Positions 50,523-50,571 of a stretch of DNA of 50,571 nucleotides are shown piece after piece; the stretch's first letter is position 1; every line of letters starts with the position of its first letter. A program made the position numbers and the translations under genes. This DNA comes from CAZHWR01 sp964536085 (lineage in GTDB: Bacteria > Bacillota > Clostridia > Oscillospirales > Ruminococcaceae): NCBI GenBank assembly GCA_964536085.1, contig CAZHWR010000010.1, forward strand, positions 1 to 50,571. Direction: 5' to 3'. The notes under the pieces are model-generated. The model saw only the letters and a list, made by a program, of their open reading frames with translations. It ran no database searches and had not been told where the DNA came from.

Positions 50523-50571
50523 GGGAGCATAGCTCAGCTGGGAGAGCATCTGCCTTACAAGCAGAGGGTCA
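50523..50571 (+). tRNA. tRNA-Val (anticodon UAC), 5' part cut by the window edge
   Basis: GGGAGCA acceptor strand, AGCTCAGCTGGGAGAGC D arm and CTGCCTTACAAGCAG anticodon arm with TAC anticodon. The T arm and 3' end are beyond the window, and more tRNAs may follow. Confidence 0.92.

Overview
The window looks like chromosomal DNA of a Clostridia member (Bacillota), probably an Oscillospirales/Ruminococcaceae-type anaerobe. The evidence is SpoVG, a YerC-type TrpR protein, a pyrophosphate-type phosphofructokinase, an IspH fused to ribosomal protein S1, the order tig-clpP-clpX-lon-engB and the order rplS-lepB-rbgA-rnhB, with consensus sigma-A promoters and purine-rich ribosome sites. The genus cannot be fixed from sequence alone. 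No insertion sequence, prophage or CRISPR array was seen.

Layout. 1-2507 (minus): the 5' part of RNase P RNA, nadC and nadB. 2691-5710 (plus): a broken hflX, spoVG and a DUF1015 gene. 5998-10920: two large secreted esterases, convergent on a shared terminator. 10989-13693 (minus): pheA, trmN6, rsmI, then the second esterase. 14105-14482: tRNA-Leu(UAA) followed by tandem 109-bp copies of its own 3' end plus terminator. 14593-15180 (minus): remnants of an ImmA/IrrE metallopeptidase gene. 15428-16638 (minus): a small-molecule kinase and a 70-aa protein. 16806-18023: PPi-phosphofructokinase. 18320-22364: two Gfo/Idh/MocA oxidoreductases and two sugar-phosphate-isomerase-like TIM barrels, read as one sugar-modifying operon.

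22500-29483: a DivIVA-like protein, an orphan fumarase beta subunit, an RpiR regulator, a BaiN/HI0933 flavoprotein, then cmk-plsC-ispH/rpsA. 29714-30838: a secreted protein. 31050-36656: rplS-lepB-rbgA-rnhB/yraN, a membrane dipeptidase and threonine synthase. 36722-45894: a metallophosphoesterase, then the protein quality-control block (trigger factor, ClpP, ClpX, Lon), engB and lysA. 46063-47795: a secreted cysteine-peptidase-like protein, divergent from an XRE regulator, with three copies of one 13-bp operator between them. 48430-50571: yerC, a methyltransferase, hslO and the start of tRNA-Val(UAC).

Several reading frames are interrupted. rplS (normally indispensable) and the DivIVA gene break at homopolymer runs, and the fumarase beta gene lacks a normal start, so base-calling indels are likely for at least some. 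hflX has lost about 32 nt and the ImmA-type gene has several lesions; these look more like real decay. The most unusual structures are the tandem tRNA-Leu 3'-end repeats, the operator triplet around the XRE/secreted-protein promoter, 11-bp-phased repeats just downstream of the pheA promoter, the trigger factor with a histone-like tail, and the Gfo/Idh-TIM-barrel operon.
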